A stretch of 64,000 bases of DNA from Zarea fungicola (lineage: Eukaryota; Ascomycota; Sordariomycetes; Hypocreales; Cordycipitaceae). The notes beneath the pieces were generated by a model, which was not told the DNA's origin, searched no databases, and worked only from the letters and a program-made list of their open reading frames with translations. How positions within the stretch are numbered: position 1 is the first letter of the stretch; each line of letters opens with the position of its first letter. Shown one piece after another: positions 41,490-54,978 of the stretch. The stretch covers positions 62,001-126,000 of the forward strand of contig FWCC01000046.1 in the NCBI GenBank assembly GCA_900169235.1, in the 5' to 3' direction. The position numbers and the translations under genes were made by a program.

Positions 41490-44400
41490 GGCGGCCAGAG
41501 AGAGACGATAAGACCGACTGGGGTGCGTAACCAGGAATGGCTCGGAAACAGCTTCGCCGTCTGGTCTCGATACGACGAGATTTGAACGTCCACTATGAAT
41601 TCCGTAAAATTTAACTGTCGGACCAGCCGAATACTGACGAGCAGAGAAGCTAGGTTCAGTGGGGGTATCGCGATGGTAAGCCCAGCTGGTTGCCTTTTGC
41701 GTGCCAACACGGTCGGCTGAAGCGCTACGTCAGCCGCGGAAACAGGCAGTTGAAAAATTCAGATGGGATCCGAAGCAGCGTCTATAATACTTTTCTTATG
41801 AACAAAGACGAATGATTTTCGAAGTACAGTTTGAAAGTTGTAGGGTTGGCGCGCGACTATGGCGTGAAAAAAAAAAGAAAATGGCGCCTCCAAAGAGTTG
41901 GCTGTTGTGGGCGGCAGAATAGCGTCTGGTAGATACGATTAGAGTTGGAGATACCAGGGCATGAGCAAGTGCAAGAAAAACAGGCACTGCTGCGGCGGGG
42001 ACACTTTATTTAAAGGGAAAGTGTTGCGTGTTTTGAGGCCAGAGCGTATGGCAATACTAGGCAAGCTGCAAAAAGCGATGATGTGCAGACGAAGGTGGAG
42101 GTAAGGAACATGAGGAGACGGGCTGGGAGGGATGGAGTAGTTTTGAGGAAGCAGGCGGCAATGGGTGAAGAAAGAATTAGCGTCTTGCGCGGAGCAGAGA
42201 GGCAGCGGGTTAGCTGTCCTTGTTCGATAGATGCATGTAGGTACAGCCACATCCCATTCCCGACCCAGCGTTTGTTGTCGTCGAGCTAGCAAGGGCCTAC
42301 CTAATAAGTTACTTTGGTACCTTCTGGGGGGGGCCAAAGTTTCAATGCCGAGCCAGTGCAGAGAGGGGGGAGGGTCAGCCTGCAGAAAGCTATCAGTAAT
42401 TAGCCAGGCCAGCCGGCCGGAGAGAGAGGCCAAGCAAGTCGAGACAACAGAACAGGCGAGGCAGCGAGGCAGCAAGCACTGGGGAGCAGGGAGGGAGCGC
42501 TTCTGCGGCGAGAGAGGGGCGTGAGGTGCAAAACATTGATAAAACAACCCCCTAGAAAAGTGGGAGCGGCGCTATATTATGCGGCGCTGTACATAATCCA
42601 CACGCCCAATCCACCTACGGGCATGTTTGGACAAGCAATAGGAGGGCTCACTTGGAGCTCTCGGGGCTCTGTAAGGGGGACCAAAGAATGAAAGGGAGGG
42701 GCGTGTAAAAGGCGGGACAGGCGCTTGAGCAGGGTGTAGCCATAAGAAACCAGCTGGAAGCTGTGCTGGGGCATTGACGACAGGGAACATGGACCCAGTG
42801 CTGGAGCTACCGCCTCTACCAGTGACTACTTAGGTAGCTGGAGCTAGACCCGGGACTGGCATGGCTGCAATCCTCATGGTTTTTCTGTCTGTAAAAGTAC
42901 AGACACTAGCACGTTGTGCCAATAGCGTCATGTTCGATACCCAGCCTTATTGCTGGCATTCGGACATTTTGGTGGGATTGGGCAGTCAATCTATGTGTGG
43001 GAGGAGGGGAAACTGGTTGACACGCCTGGATGGATACTCTATGTGCATGTACATATGTATATGCTTGCATACACGGCTGCATTCGCTGTGTGGTCTATCC
43101 AGCACACAATCTGGTGCAAAGGAGCGGATGGGTGGCGTCGAGACTTGGTGTCGCTCCGGCAGTGTGACTGTCGGCCAGTACAGGACTTGCTTGACTAGGA
43201 CTAGCCAACGAGCTGGGCTTGATGGAGTTCGTGAGCGAGTGTGCGAGTATGTACATACGAGGATGCAGACACCAGAAGAGAGTTTTGCCTTGGATCATGC
43301 CACCGGGTCCTGACTGGTCTGCCACCACTCGCTTCATGCAGTGCTGGCCAGTTGACCAGTTCCCCTCAGCATCCGTCCCCGCGCGGGTGCGACAGCGTGT
43401 GCAATAGAGTGTGAGTGGGTGCTATATGCGACCGCGGAGTGGCTGACCAATCAAACTCTGTGGCTGGCTTTTTAGTGAGTATGAGCTGTGGGCCAAGGCT
43501 AACGATGGCTGGATTCTACCTGTACGCAGATGGATGGGGGGGAACGGCTTGTGCTGGGTAAAGGCCATACAAGAGAAAGACGCGCCGGACGAGCACAACG
43601 AGCATAATCCGGCTTTGGCAAGGCCAGGCGCTTTGCCGAAGCTTAATTTCTTCTTTTCTTTTTTTCTCTTTTTTTTAATATAGTACCTCGACGAATACAG
43701 TACTGGCGCTGGCGCTGGCCATGTTGCCCGTTTGTTCTCGATAATTGGGTACGGCCAAGTGGCGCATGTCGCTACCAGTTGCCTGCCACAGCGGTTACTG
43801 CCAGCTGTCGCCAGTTGCTCTTGCCCATTCGTCTATTTTTCTCCGCTTTGGCCTCAGGCTGTCAGTCAGCCAAGTTACAGAGGCACATACGTATATCGGT
43901 ACTCCTATCTTTGGCGGCATTAGAACCCGTAGAGCCTTGTTTGCAAGCCATTGCCTCACGTTGCTACACATGCTTCTTTTCGTCTCGTTGCCTCACTTCT
44001 CTGCACTGCGCGACTACATCGAAGCAAAACACCAGTCTAACAACAGACGGCGCTTTCGAATCGTGCCCATCGTCTTCCCGCAGCCTCTGTCCTGCCCGCC
44101 CGCCCACAACTTAGCCCCTCCTCTAATTACGCCAACGCCGCAGCCCGCCGCTGCTTTTTTACTCTCTCCTCTAGTTAGTTATCGTGCAAGCCAAAGGTCT
44201 ATTGCTGCTCATTTTAATTAACCCTCCACCCACACTCACACGAACCACACAAATTTGACTCCGCCTGGCCCCGTGCGGGTGCGTCTAGTGGAGGGTCTCG
44301 CGTATTGAATACGTCCGCGCTCCCTCAATCGAGACGCAGGTAAGCTTTTTCCTCTACAGTGGGCACCCTTCAGTGGACTCTCGTCGGCTACCACAGGCCT

Positions 44401-47400
44401 ATCTGGGTACATGGCCCGTCAACTGCTAAGAATCTTCCCAGGAGGCAATCTAGTCCGTATTATTCACTTACGGAAGCTCAATCCCAGTAGTTACGCTTTT
44501 ACTGATGAAGACAACTTGGTGCTCTGATGCCACAAAGCCCAACCAAGCATACAAGTGGGAGTTCTCGGTCGTTTACCGTTGCGCCCCCCACCCAGCCACT
44601 AGCTAGACCAGCCATGAAGAACGCCTCCATTGCAAGTCCACCTCGCGCCTGATTGATTTGGGTTGGTGCTGCTGGCTTGTACGGAGTTGTACCACCGCGG
44701 GAACATAATCGGCTGCCAAATTCCTCTTCGTGCCCAGCAGTTCTATGTGTAAGTACGGACGTGCCGGAACAGCCCACAGACGCCAGATTTCTTTGCACTA
44801 TTGCGGCCTGTGTAACGGATGCTGCTCACCACGGCTACACATGAATACTATTTAGCAGCGTAAAATGGTGGTCTATCGAGTCCGACAAGGTTCGCGTAGG
44901 AACCTCACTCAATATTTCGATTGACCGCTCGAGTTGCAAAGTAACAACTCAATCCTAGACTGCTCAAGAATACTACGGTTCCACCAGATGTGCTGCATCA
45001 TCGTTTGGCCTGCATCCGCTAGTGTAAATTTATCACGGCAGTTATCAAGCAATGTAACCACATGCAACTGCTACCCTGGGGCTACCAAACCGCTTGGCAC
45101 AGCCAGCCCATGTCGGACTTCCATTTGCATACTGCAAAGAAGCCTTCCACGCGCCAGTCCGTAGGTTTACTCTCATAAACGTGCGTCAGCTGTCGGGTCT
45201 GGGTCTCGTCACAAACTTTCCTCGTGCATCACATAACATGGTTGTGAACTTGTGGCAAGCAAGTTTGGAACCGATGTGAACCAGTGCCCACTTGGCGGCC
45301 TTGGAGCCATGAGGGTGCAGCCGCCATGTCTCGCACCTGATTTGAAGCAGATTCCTTACCAGCAATGCCTCAAGCACAGACCACTATGTGGCTACCTGCG
45401 CTCTTTACCGCAATGAGCGCCTCTTGGCCCGGGGTTGCACTTGTCGATACCTGGGAAGTAGTTGAACTCGCTGCAAAACTGACCCCTGCGCCATCGTTTC
45501 CAACAATCTTCAAAGCGGCATGCGCTAAACGCGGCCATGAAGCAAACTGATGTTTATCTTTGTCGCACAGCTCATTCGCATTCTGTGCCATCACCGAGCC
45601 CACAACACCTCGACATATAACCGCATTTGGCCGGCTTGCTCGGCCTCACTCTGTGTTGCAGCCCGAGTGGGACGAGCGGAGGGTAGCAAGGAAAAAATCG
45701 CGTACATTACCAAGGAACTCAACAAGAAATGCGTTGTACTCCGTAGCAGGAATGCAGCTGCACCGCACTCAACATTGACCAACTAGATCCGGTACCAATG
45801 CGATTTGTGAGCCACGCCTCATTGAGCGACTGCCGCTAGCAACTACACCAACAAAGCCTGTTTCAAGTTCATCAGTCGCCAGCCGCCATCTGCCTTGCGT
45901 CGCGGGAACTTGCGCAGCCAAGCTGTACAGTCTAGATAACTAATAACACAATTATACCTCTCCAGGCCGGGTTGCATTCAAGACTTGCAAACCATCGCCC
46001 AAGATCAGTGATCATACTGCAATTAGACAAACCCGACAATGTGCATCGGATATGAAAAATAAAATAAAATTAAATACTCAATAATGAGCGCATGAAATGG
46101 CGTGTACCAGTAAGACGGTCGTTTGCCATGCCGAGAAGGCAAAGCCAATGGGTCGTAAGAATGGCACCATAAGACGCTACATTACCCCCGCCCTTGTGAT
46201 ACTTTTCCCCTCTCCACACTTGGTCCAGCGTTCCGCGACTTGGTCAGATATTGAGCCGTGCTTTGCATGTGCCACTGGGACCGAACCCGGTGCCCTGGAG
46301 GCGCGGCGATAGGCGGCTCGCTTGGCATACTCCTTGTTTGTACAACTCCGTACTGGTACTCCTGGCGGAACGAGTTGTAGCAAATTGGCACAAACCTGCA
46401 TCGAGCCCATGGATGGCATAATTGATGCACGATTCACAATAAGTTTTCCTGCCATGCTTTTCAAGTAAGACTGTCACAGACAAGCCTCAGGTTCCCGGTT
46501 GTGCTTGTACTTCAACGAACCTCGTACAACAATGGTTTGCCATACAGAACGGCGCTAGTTTGCAGCCATGGGCGACAACCCGGGAACGGGCTCGCTGGCA
46601 GAAAAGTAAAAGTCAATTTGGAACAGCATGATATACACACCGCCCCAACAGATGCGCGCCCCCTTTCAAGGCTGGCGAGAGTCGATTGGGAGGTATCAGG
46701 CCACCCCTCAATCTGCAAAAAGCCTCAAGACGCAAGTCGTTCGTACCATTATCATATCAACATGTGTTACTTAACCGCCATATCATTGATCGAATGATAC
46801 TCGGCAAGTGGGATACCATTGACAGGCAGCATCGCTTGCAGCAGCCAGAATATGCTACGGTTCTTGCTTGCCCACGTCACAGGCGGCGTGAGGGCGCCAT
46901 GAGGACGCCACCCAAGCGGTGGACAGCCTCTGAGCCGCATTGATCAGTGACATGCCGAGTTCACAGTTCCAAACCAGTACTCCGCAAAAAGGTCGCGATT
47001 AGATAGCAACGGCTTGTCATCATTGAAGCGCTGCCATTGCGCTAGCCCGGCCCAGAACTTGCCAAGAAAAACAAGCAGCGTCATACATGGCAGCCGTCCA
47101 TACCATGTAGGCTACAACTAGTCTCCATTTATACTCAAAAAGGTAATAAATGGTACAGAGCTGACTACAGCAGAGTGAGGCGGTACTCAGTAGAGGTGTC
47201 CAGTGTTGCCACCGCATCTTTGAAGCCTTATTAGCTGGCTGGGCAGGAGACGCCAGGTCCAGAGGCATGGTTCACAGATAGGCCACAGGGATACACGGAG
47301 GGAATAGCCATTCCTCGCTCTCAGACGTCATACTGGCTGGGGCGGCGATTGAGTTGCGTTGTCGACAATTCTTCTCCTTGCTTTCTTCTCTCCGAGCTGC

Positions 47401-50400
47401 CAGCCCCACCATCCCACTTTCAACTTTTCAAGCGGCTTCGTGATTGAGCTGGGTGTATTTGGCGCAGCCAGAAATGGAACGGCCGCGCCCTTGGCTACAA
47501 ACCAATGGAGCAGCTTTTTGTTCCATTAAATAACCATATAGCCGTAACATGGCTATTCGGTATTACTCTGTAATAATGGCTTTGCAATACAGGATTGGAA
47601 CCCCACAAGAGTAATTCTCTGTGGGCGGCTGTGTTTAGTCTAGCCTCACGTTCGTCTAATAGGTGGCCCGTGGCCCGGTGGGCAATGTTAACGCCGTTAC
47701 GGATGGCCATGGGGACAAATTGGTGCTAATCACCTTGGTACCGTCTTGTCGGGTCAGGCTGTGCCGATTCCCAGATTTCCACCGGCAGTGCTTTTCGCAA
47801 TGGCTGGCATTTGCTCGCCCTTTGCCAACCTCTTTATCGACCAGCAGTGTGCTTCCTGTGTGACTCATATGTAGCTGGCGCATTGAGCAACAATGTGCGG
47901 AGTACAAAACGGTGTATGTACTGCGTCCCAACAAAGTAGGCGCTATACCCGATGGCTCATATTGATAACACGTCGAACGTGGCGCACCTTTGGCGCAAAT
48001 GTCTGGCCAAAACCGTTCTGCAGCAGATTATCAAACGAATACGGTCAAGGTGTGGCAGATGGGCACATAGCCGCGCCCAGAATTTGTTTAATAATTACCC
48101 TGCAGTGCCCCAGCAGCGAGGTCCAAGACTCACATGCGAGCCCACACTACACTGCACTGGCGGAAATGAGAGAAACACAGTGCCTCGGGTCCCGGGCGAA
48201 AATAATGTAATCGATTCTTTTCGTTCACCATTGCTGTGAAAACCGATGCTACCTTTCGGCACAAAGATGCAAGCTGCAAGGCTTGCAGACAAGGGCGGGG
48301 GGGCTGCTACCTCCTAGTAAAGATGGCTGCATGAATGAGGACCAGGGTGTTTGTACAGTGTGATTACATCGCCATGAGCCTGCCAACCAATATCACTCAC
48401 TGTCTGGCTGACAGAAGAACAAGTTTTTAACAGGGTATTTATATGGCGCAATATTTACGACAAAATACGGAGCGCATGAAACAAGAATGCAGACGTAGTG
48501 GCGCGCGCGGCGGCGAGGTTTATGCTCAACCAGGCGGATGCAGATGCCTTGGCTCCTGGCCTACAGACGACGAAGTCAGGCGGCTGTCCCGGCCGAGTTC
48601 GACAACTAGCATTTTCTCTCCAGGGGGAGTTCTGAGAACTGTTGTGCAGCCAGCCAAGTGTGTCGACTGACAGATAGATCCTTCCTACATACAGTAGTGG
48701 TATACCACAACTGTGTTGTTATTATTACAGTGGCTTTTCAATATTGCTACCTGCAGCCTCCATGGCGTGGACAGCGCACGCAGCGGTAAGTATTACCGCG
48801 GCGGCCATTCGAGACATGTCGTCGTTCCTTTGCAAGCCCTACCTTCCTCGCAGTGGCGATAACTCTGGCTGGCGTAAAAGCAGGCTTGTCGAACACGCCT
48901 CCCCTCATTGTTGCTCCGCACGTTTTGAACAACGCGTTCACCCCTCACGCCCTCTGACGCAGGGGTCCCCTCGTCTCGCTACTACCCAACGTCCGAAAAG
49001 AGGGTATTCACCCGGCACCAAGGAAGACCCAGAATTTCCGAAGCAAGTTCGCCGACGTAATACTGGTAATCAGCGACAAAATCCGAGGCGAACGGCGGGT
49101 TTTCGTTTCGCTTCTCTTGCTTCTTGACCCCCCTCCGTATGCTTCTTCTCTGTGGAAGGTTTCTAGTTTACATACTATCAACCCCCCTCTATTCCGGCTG
49201 GCTTGCGCCCTGCCTACCCATTTACTGCCGCGAGGCTTTCAGCTGACGGCATGCGCATGCCCCTCCTTTATCCCACTGTAAGCGACAGCTTTGGTGGGTG
49301 GCGGGCTTCCATTGCCGGTTACTGATAGCACCGGAGACAATGCGAAGAAAGCCCGCGGCTTGTTGTCGCTTGAGTGAATTCCTCGGACTTGAATTCATTC
49401 CCGCTCCCCTTCCGCTACTAACCTTCTGCTACCGTAGGGCCCCAATTGGACTTTTTGTGATCGGCCACAGGAGAGTCATCTGAGTAGGATTGCGGTATTA
49501 TTACAAGAACAAAAATCGATTAATGACAGTCACAAAAGTTCCCATCCTACTGTAACGTAGAAAAGGTAGATTGCCTCGTCTCGGGCTACTCTTCTCCGCA
49601 CTCCGAAGGTTATCCCCCCCCCCCCTCCCCTTTCTCTGTCTGCGGATTCTGTCCGAGAGACTAGGGGGCTGAACAAGGCGGGTACTGCAGCAGGGTTTCG
49701 AATCCTTCAGCGAATCCTTCAGCGAATCCTTCAGCGAATCCTTCACGGTACCGGGTAAGAAGCAGTTGCACGCACCAACTTGAAGACGCTTTTTTACTAG
49801 GATAGATGTAAATTGAGGAGCAAGTTCCTGTGCCAGCGCTTGCTCGCCTTTATCAACACGTAACCTTTCTACAAACTCGATACCGTCTATTTTATTGCCG
49901 CACCAGAGAACATGTAGTTAAAAATGGCTTGTGTGTCGCGGATGAGTTTATTGTGTTCGAATACAGTATAAACCATGCCCGTATTATTTCTAATGTAACC
50001 GGCATTTTTCTACTTCTAAAAATAAAATCATGCAATCATTATTTGTTTAGTAAAATGTTTCCACTTTCTTCCCAAACTCTATTTGCTTACCTTTCTTTTT
50101 TGGTTCTTGGAACAAGAACAAGCCCCGGCGCTTATACCAAACGTTTCTTGTTTGCCCCTTTGGCGGTTAGATGCACCAATAATACAGATAAATTGCCCGT
50201 TTTTCTATTTGGCCCCCCCTTTCCTGTCCGGTTTCTATCCTGTAATGGGCATTTGTTTCACGTTTTTTTTCCCTAACGAGAAAAAAATTGACAGGAGAGG
50301 GAGGGGGGGGGCTCTGGGCAGCAAATGGGGCTTTGTAAGCGCCCGTAAGAAGAAAACAGACGTTGAACGATGAACCGTCATCGAGAAGGAGGCAGGGGGT

Positions 50401-52243
50401 TTGACGTCATTTATTTTAAAAATAGAAATATCGATATAGTTTCCTGCAGGTACGAGCATCTCCTTTCACCCATTTTTCCTTCTAATTATAAATCTCTTGG
50501 CCGGCGGGGAGTTTACTTCGAAAATCGGCGTGTGACGTTGGATGGTCGGGGTTTTTGGCGGTACAGGGTACGAACCGGGCGCGTATCCAAGACTGTTGAA
50601 TGGTTCACAGATGGGACAACAGATTGGCGTATTGAATATGCGGTATCGTAGAGCCGATGCGAAGAAGTATGGTGATGTTAATTTTCTGTAGATAGTTCTA
50701 TTGTCACGCCTCTACCCTTCTGACGAGAGCCTTGCTTTGAGAACCCACGATTTTGCTCTGCTGATCATGAACAGCCAGATGGAGGTGCATCTGTATTCGT
50801 TTCTGTACATGTCGTGCATACGGTTCATTTCCCTCCCCATGTTCGACACACACTCACACACCACCCCTCATCTATATCGTATTTCACAAAGAAACCGCTC
50901 ATTTACACACCTACGATTCTCCGGTATGAACCCGCTGGTGTGCTGAAGCCATCCCCATATACCAGCGCAACACACACTTCTCTCCGATACCTTAACCACC
51001 CCTCCCTCCTCCCGTTATTTTTAGAAAAGCTTGCCCCTGGTTTAATATGTACTTGCATATGCAGAAATCTATAATAAGTATGCAGACACAACCAAAGAGT
51101 TCCCATACATCCTAAGTACTGAGACTACATGGGCACACGACTCCGCTCCAATGTATAAAGATACAAGAACCACACAACAAACCACACCCCCTCCAGTTTC
51201 TTGTTGGGAAAATAAAAAAAAGAAATTGCACTGGCTCGGAGTAATTTCATTTTTCCACGCTCAATATCAGGGATTGTGCATATATATCTTTCCTTCTCCG
51301 TCGTTCAGCTCACGCCACCGACATGCTAACCGCCCTCTCCGCTGTTGACCCAAACTCGGACGGCACTTGACAACCTCACTTGTTTTTCACCGCTTTTTAT
51401 CCAATTTACATTCTAAACAATTCAAATAGATGTGCATGATTCATCTGGTTTATTCGAAACAAAAATCCACCCTCCATGCCCCCCTCTCCGTTGTGGCTGC
51501 TTTCCACTCAGACACATCCATCTACATCCCGCTACCGTCAGCGTCATTTGGTCACTAGATCCCTGAATCATGCACATGAATTGCCTTTTTTTCTTCATAG
51601 TTTGATTAAGTTATTTTTATTATTCGTCCTCGTCCTCGTCTGAGTTGATTATTCTATCCCGACAACTCTCAGTCATACAGGGTTGGAGGGTTGGCCGAAA
51701 AACCGCCCGCCCCTTTTGTTAATGGTTATGGATGGGTATGGGTATTGTTACAGCGATGCGTTTCTTTCTCTCTTTATTTCCCTCTCTATATATCCTGCTC
51801 CATGATGTTTAAAGATTGAGCGCCTGCCGAGCCTCATTTCTCCACGCACACACCATCATTCTTATCCGACGGGAAGCACAGAAAACGCAAACAGCCTGCA
51901 TGGGCCCATTTTTGCCATGTTTCTATTTTCGTCCTTGGCGAGAGAGAATCCGGCTCAAATGCAGGGTCCATCACATCACATCCAGGCTTGTCGGAGGTTT
52001 ATTAGATTACCGCCGTCAGATGTGACATAAACAACCTACACTGGTGATGACTGCATATGATGAATTCAAGGGAAGTGATATCTTTCTCAAGTGGCGTGGC
52101 ATCATGATGGTGACGTGCATGATTTGTATTTGCCGAGAGAGATGTGGTCCGCAGGAAGCATGGGAGGCATCCAACCCCCCCTTCCCCCCTTCCCTCTTTT
52201 CTTCTTCTCCAGATTCTCAACTTTTTGCTCACTGGATTCATAT
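41490..52243. other. 10.7-kb stretch without a convincing gene
   Basis: I found no frame with domain signal, codon pattern or intron joins like the neighbours, no tRNA box pair and no transposon domain. The left part lies upstream of the fusion regulator and is its probable regulatory region; purine-rich tracts at 42360-42520 are its leader or promoter side. A C/A-rich block at 44219-44335 ends in CAGGTAAGC, like a 5' exon with donor, pointing rightward. Pyrimidine-rich stretches occur at 50820-51010 and 51270-51350. Homopolymer C and G runs lie near 49614-49627 and 50304-50311. The right end is the 3' side of SWC4. Confidence 0.45.
49699..49746. repeat. Tandem repeat, four copies of a 12-bp unit
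   Basis: CGAATCCTTCAG is repeated four times head to tail, the last copy ending in C instead of G. It lies in the long gene-free stretch and has no evident function. Confidence 0.9.
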
Positions 52244-54262
52244 TCATTTCTTTTGACGTTTCGAGCTCTTGTCGCTCATCGTGCTCAGCACACTGGCGCT
52301 TCGTTTATGTGTTGAGGGTCCAGTGCTGCCCAGCAGTGACGTCTTCTCCTTGTCCGTCAGCGTCTCCTTCGCCTCGGCCTTGTGGTCTTCATCCCCGGCC
52401 GCATCCTCGGCCTTCATCTTGTCTTCTTCATTCTTCTCCGGCTCCTCAATGGTGGGGGCAACAACTGCTTCCACCTTGTTGGCAGCGTTGATGACATCCT
52501 GCACCGTCTCGCCATCTGCTCTTTCTTCTTCTGGCTTCTCAGTTGCAGCCAGCTCCACCGCAGGAGCATCAGCAGCAGCTGTTGTAGTTGCTGTGGCCTC
52601 GCCGTCGGCTCCGGCCGCAGCAGCAGCAGTACCAGCGGGCCCGGCCGTAGATTTTTCTCGCTCCGCCTTCTTTGCCTCTTCAATCTTAATCTCGGCATCG
52701 AGCTTATCAAAAACCTTCCGCGCATCCAGCAGAGCATTGACCGAAGCAAGCAGGGCCTCAAACGACTGCGTCGTGGCCGTCGTCGGCATGGCCAGCTTGC
52801 TCGGCACGTCAAGCTCGTTGAGGGTATTGTTGATACGCATCTGCTGCTGATTCGACTTGTGTGAAAATAGCTTGTTAATCTTTTCGGTGCGGAACGTCGG
52901 CCCGGAGCCCAAACGATCGTGATGCGAGACACCATAGATGGCTTCTTCCTGCTCCGTGAGCTTGCGACGCTCGTGCGGCTGCTGTGGCGTCTTCTTGCCT
53001 GCGGCCGTTGGTGTCGAGGCAGGTCCAGAGGACTCACGTTGGCTGTTCGCCGTGACCGCCGCCGCCGCCACAGCGGCCGCAGCGGCAGTCTCCTTCTTGC
53101 TGCTGGCAGCCTCTTGAGCTCCAGTGGCCGCCTGAGGAGTGCCCTGGCCGGCGGGACTGACACCCTCGGCGCCCATAATCGACTTGCGCTTCTTCGACTT
53201 GTCCATATTCATGAGATTCTGTAGTAGTGTCTGTAGGCCCGCCGACGATTTGAATGTGCTAATGTCGGTCTCGGCGTGGGGGTAGTCGAGTCTGTTGTAA
53301 AGCTCCCTGCGCTCCTCGTTGAACTTTTCGCTCCGCGCCAAGATGCGCTTAATCTCCATCAGCAGCGACTCTTCCTCGCGCGCCTCATCGCGCGAACGGG
53401 CAAGCGAGGTAATGGCAAACTGCTTGCGGGCCTGCTCCTGCTGTGGATTATAGTGCGTCATAAGCTCGTGCAGCGCAAACTCGGGCTGCGACATGTACTG
53501 GATGGGTTTGTTGACGGCCATCATCTTGGCCGCGACTTCGTAGTAGCGCGCTTTCAGGTCCTCGAGCGCCCGTGGCTGCACCTTTGGCACCACGGCTTTG
53601 CTCTCATCGCCATCGGCATCAGTCGCGCCATTCATCGCGGCCGGTGTCCACTCGTACCTATCCCAAATCAGTGGCCAGCGCAGGTCAAAGTCGGCCACCA
53701 CCTCCAGTAGGTAGTCCGTCTCCTCGCGACTCCAGTCAGCGCTCTGTAGATTTTGCATGTACTGATCGTCGGTGTATTGTGGCACGGACACGCGGACATT
53801 GTATTTAGCAAAGGCCGAGTCTTCCACCACGTCGGCGGCAGGCGCAGATGCGGCGGTCGCTGTGGCATCCCCGGCCTGCTGCGGCTGCTCATCTGATGCC
53901 CCCCCTACTGTCGTCGTCGTAGTTGTCGCCTTAGTCATCGTTATATCGGTATTGTCGCCATCCCCTTTCGCGGCTTTGTGCCTCCAATGCCGGAGGATGA
54001 GACTCGCATCGTCTCTGGCCGAGTTGCGGAACCCCCGCAGCTCCCATTGCGCGGCGGGCTTGCGGCTTGCCAGACGTCGTTTCTTGAACTGTGTGACCTC
54101 GGGGACAATGGCGATTGGGTTGTCGCCACCTAGGTTGTGTACTTCTCGCGCCAGGCCCTTCAGGTTGGGCCGCGCGGACGAGAGCTTCTGCTTCTTGGCC
54201 GGCCGAGACCCTGACAGGCCATCTGGCAGGTTAAGAACATCGCGCACGTCTGTCGAGCTCAT
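52244..54262 (-). CDS. SWC4: SWR1/NuA4 complex subunit Swc4 (DMAP1 family)
   Basis: A single exon encodes 672 residues from the ATG at 54262 (MSSTDVRDVLNLPDGLSGSR); an upstream in-frame ATG at 54310 adds 16 residues that look like leader. Family motifs follow: ARPNLKGLAREVHNLGGDNP, RKPAAQWELRGFRNSARDD with LILRHWRH, FAKYNVRVSVPQYTDDQY, and the SANT-like SADWSREETDYLLEVVADFD with RWPLIWDRYEW. A C-terminal half contains KLTEQEEAIYGVSHHDRLGS and RINNTLNELDVPSKLAMPT. The last 130 residues are Ala/Glu/Lys rich and basic at the end. Swc4 is shared by SWR1, which deposits H2A.Z, and NuA4 histone acetyltransferase, in the nucleus. The fit is firm. Confidence 0.93.
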   Translation of the reverse strand: MSSTDVRDVLNLPDGLSGSRPAKKQKLSSARPNLKGLAREVHNLGGDNPIAIVPEVTQFKKRRLASRKPAAQWELRGFRNSARDDASLILRHWRHKAAKGDGDNTDITMTKATTTTTTVGGASDEQPQQAGDATATAASAPAADVVEDSAFAKYNVRVSVPQYTDDQYMQNLQSADWSREETDYLLEVVADFDLRWPLIWDRYEWTPAAMNGATDADGDESKAVVPKVQPRALEDLKARYYEVAAKMMAVNKPIQYMSQPEFALHELMTHYNPQQEQARKQFAITSLARSRDEAREEESLLMEIKRILARSEKFNEERRELYNRLDYPHAETDISTFKSSAGLQTLLQNLMNMDKSKKRKSIMGAEGVSPAGQGTPQAATGAQEAASSKKETAAAAAVAAAAVTANSQRESSGPASTPTAAGKKTPQQPHERRKLTEQEEAIYGVSHHDRLGSGPTFRTEKINKLFSHKSNQQQMRINNTLNELDVPSKLAMPTTATTQSFEALLASVNALLDARKVFDKLDAEIKIEEAKKAEREKSTAGPAGTAAAAAGADGEATATTTAAADAPAVELAATEKPEEERADGETVQDVINAANKVEAVVAPTIEEPEKNEEDKMKAEDAAGDEDHKAEAKETLTDKEKTSLLGSTGPSTHKRSASVLSTMSDKSSKRQKK

Positions 54263-54978
54263 TGCTTTTAATTTATGATGAAACGCCGATGGACGCGAGC
54301 GGGCAATCAAAATCGCGGCGGTGCAATAATGGGCTTATAAGTCGTCGAAAAGATCGGTTAAATCGCGTCTTGCATCGTTGATTAATTAATGGATCAATTC
54401 GCATTCGATTGTAGCAGCCTCGAGAAATTATTATAGATTTTTAAAACAGATGACGTGGCTGCTGCGATTAGTTGAAAGCCGGGGGCGATTTGCAGCGAAG
54501 CTTTGGAGTCTTGAGAATTTTGCCCGTGTTTGGTGAACAGCACCTTGAGCCTGGCAGCAAAGCCTAAAAATGAGCGCTGTACGGAGGAATCAGCCAGTAT
54601 ACTTCATCGGGTAGCTGCAAACGCGAAAGTCGGTTTGGCCATGCGCGTGCACGTGACACCCTACCCCTGGATGCGCTCTGGCGGGCGAAATTTTGGTGGA
54701 CGTGGCAGCTTTCGATGGGTGGGCGGCCCCTAAGGCGAGACAGACGTGGAAAGCACTTGTGTCGACGTATCCCTGACTTTCTGTTCTATACCACGAATTG
54801 CGAATTTGTTCAGACCGCCAATTGTCTTCTTTTCCCTAGAAGGCATAATTTGTTTACCAGCTCGCTATTGGTATACAAAATCGAAATCCTCACCCAGTCT
54901 CCTTTCAAACGAGGACTTGAAATCCCGGATACTCTGCGTTCAGATCTACTTCACGATCCGATACACCTCTCGCCGACC
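54263..54978. promoter_or_regulatory. Divergent promoter region between SWC4 and p24 genes
   Basis: About 716 bp between divergent starts, with no gene seen. A T/C-rich leader precedes the p24 start. Confidence 0.5.

Noticed and set aside
51622..51720. Minus-strand acidic C-terminus ending NSDEDEDE
   Set aside because: The frame is closed by a stop just upstream at about 51720 and no exon with signals could be joined; the GAC-GAG run is a simple repeat.
41490..52243. tRNA genes in the long gene-free region
   Set aside because: Several GGTTCGA-like or CGAATCC-like strings were inspected (for example 49697-49710 and 50569-50580), but none has a matching acceptor stem or A box.
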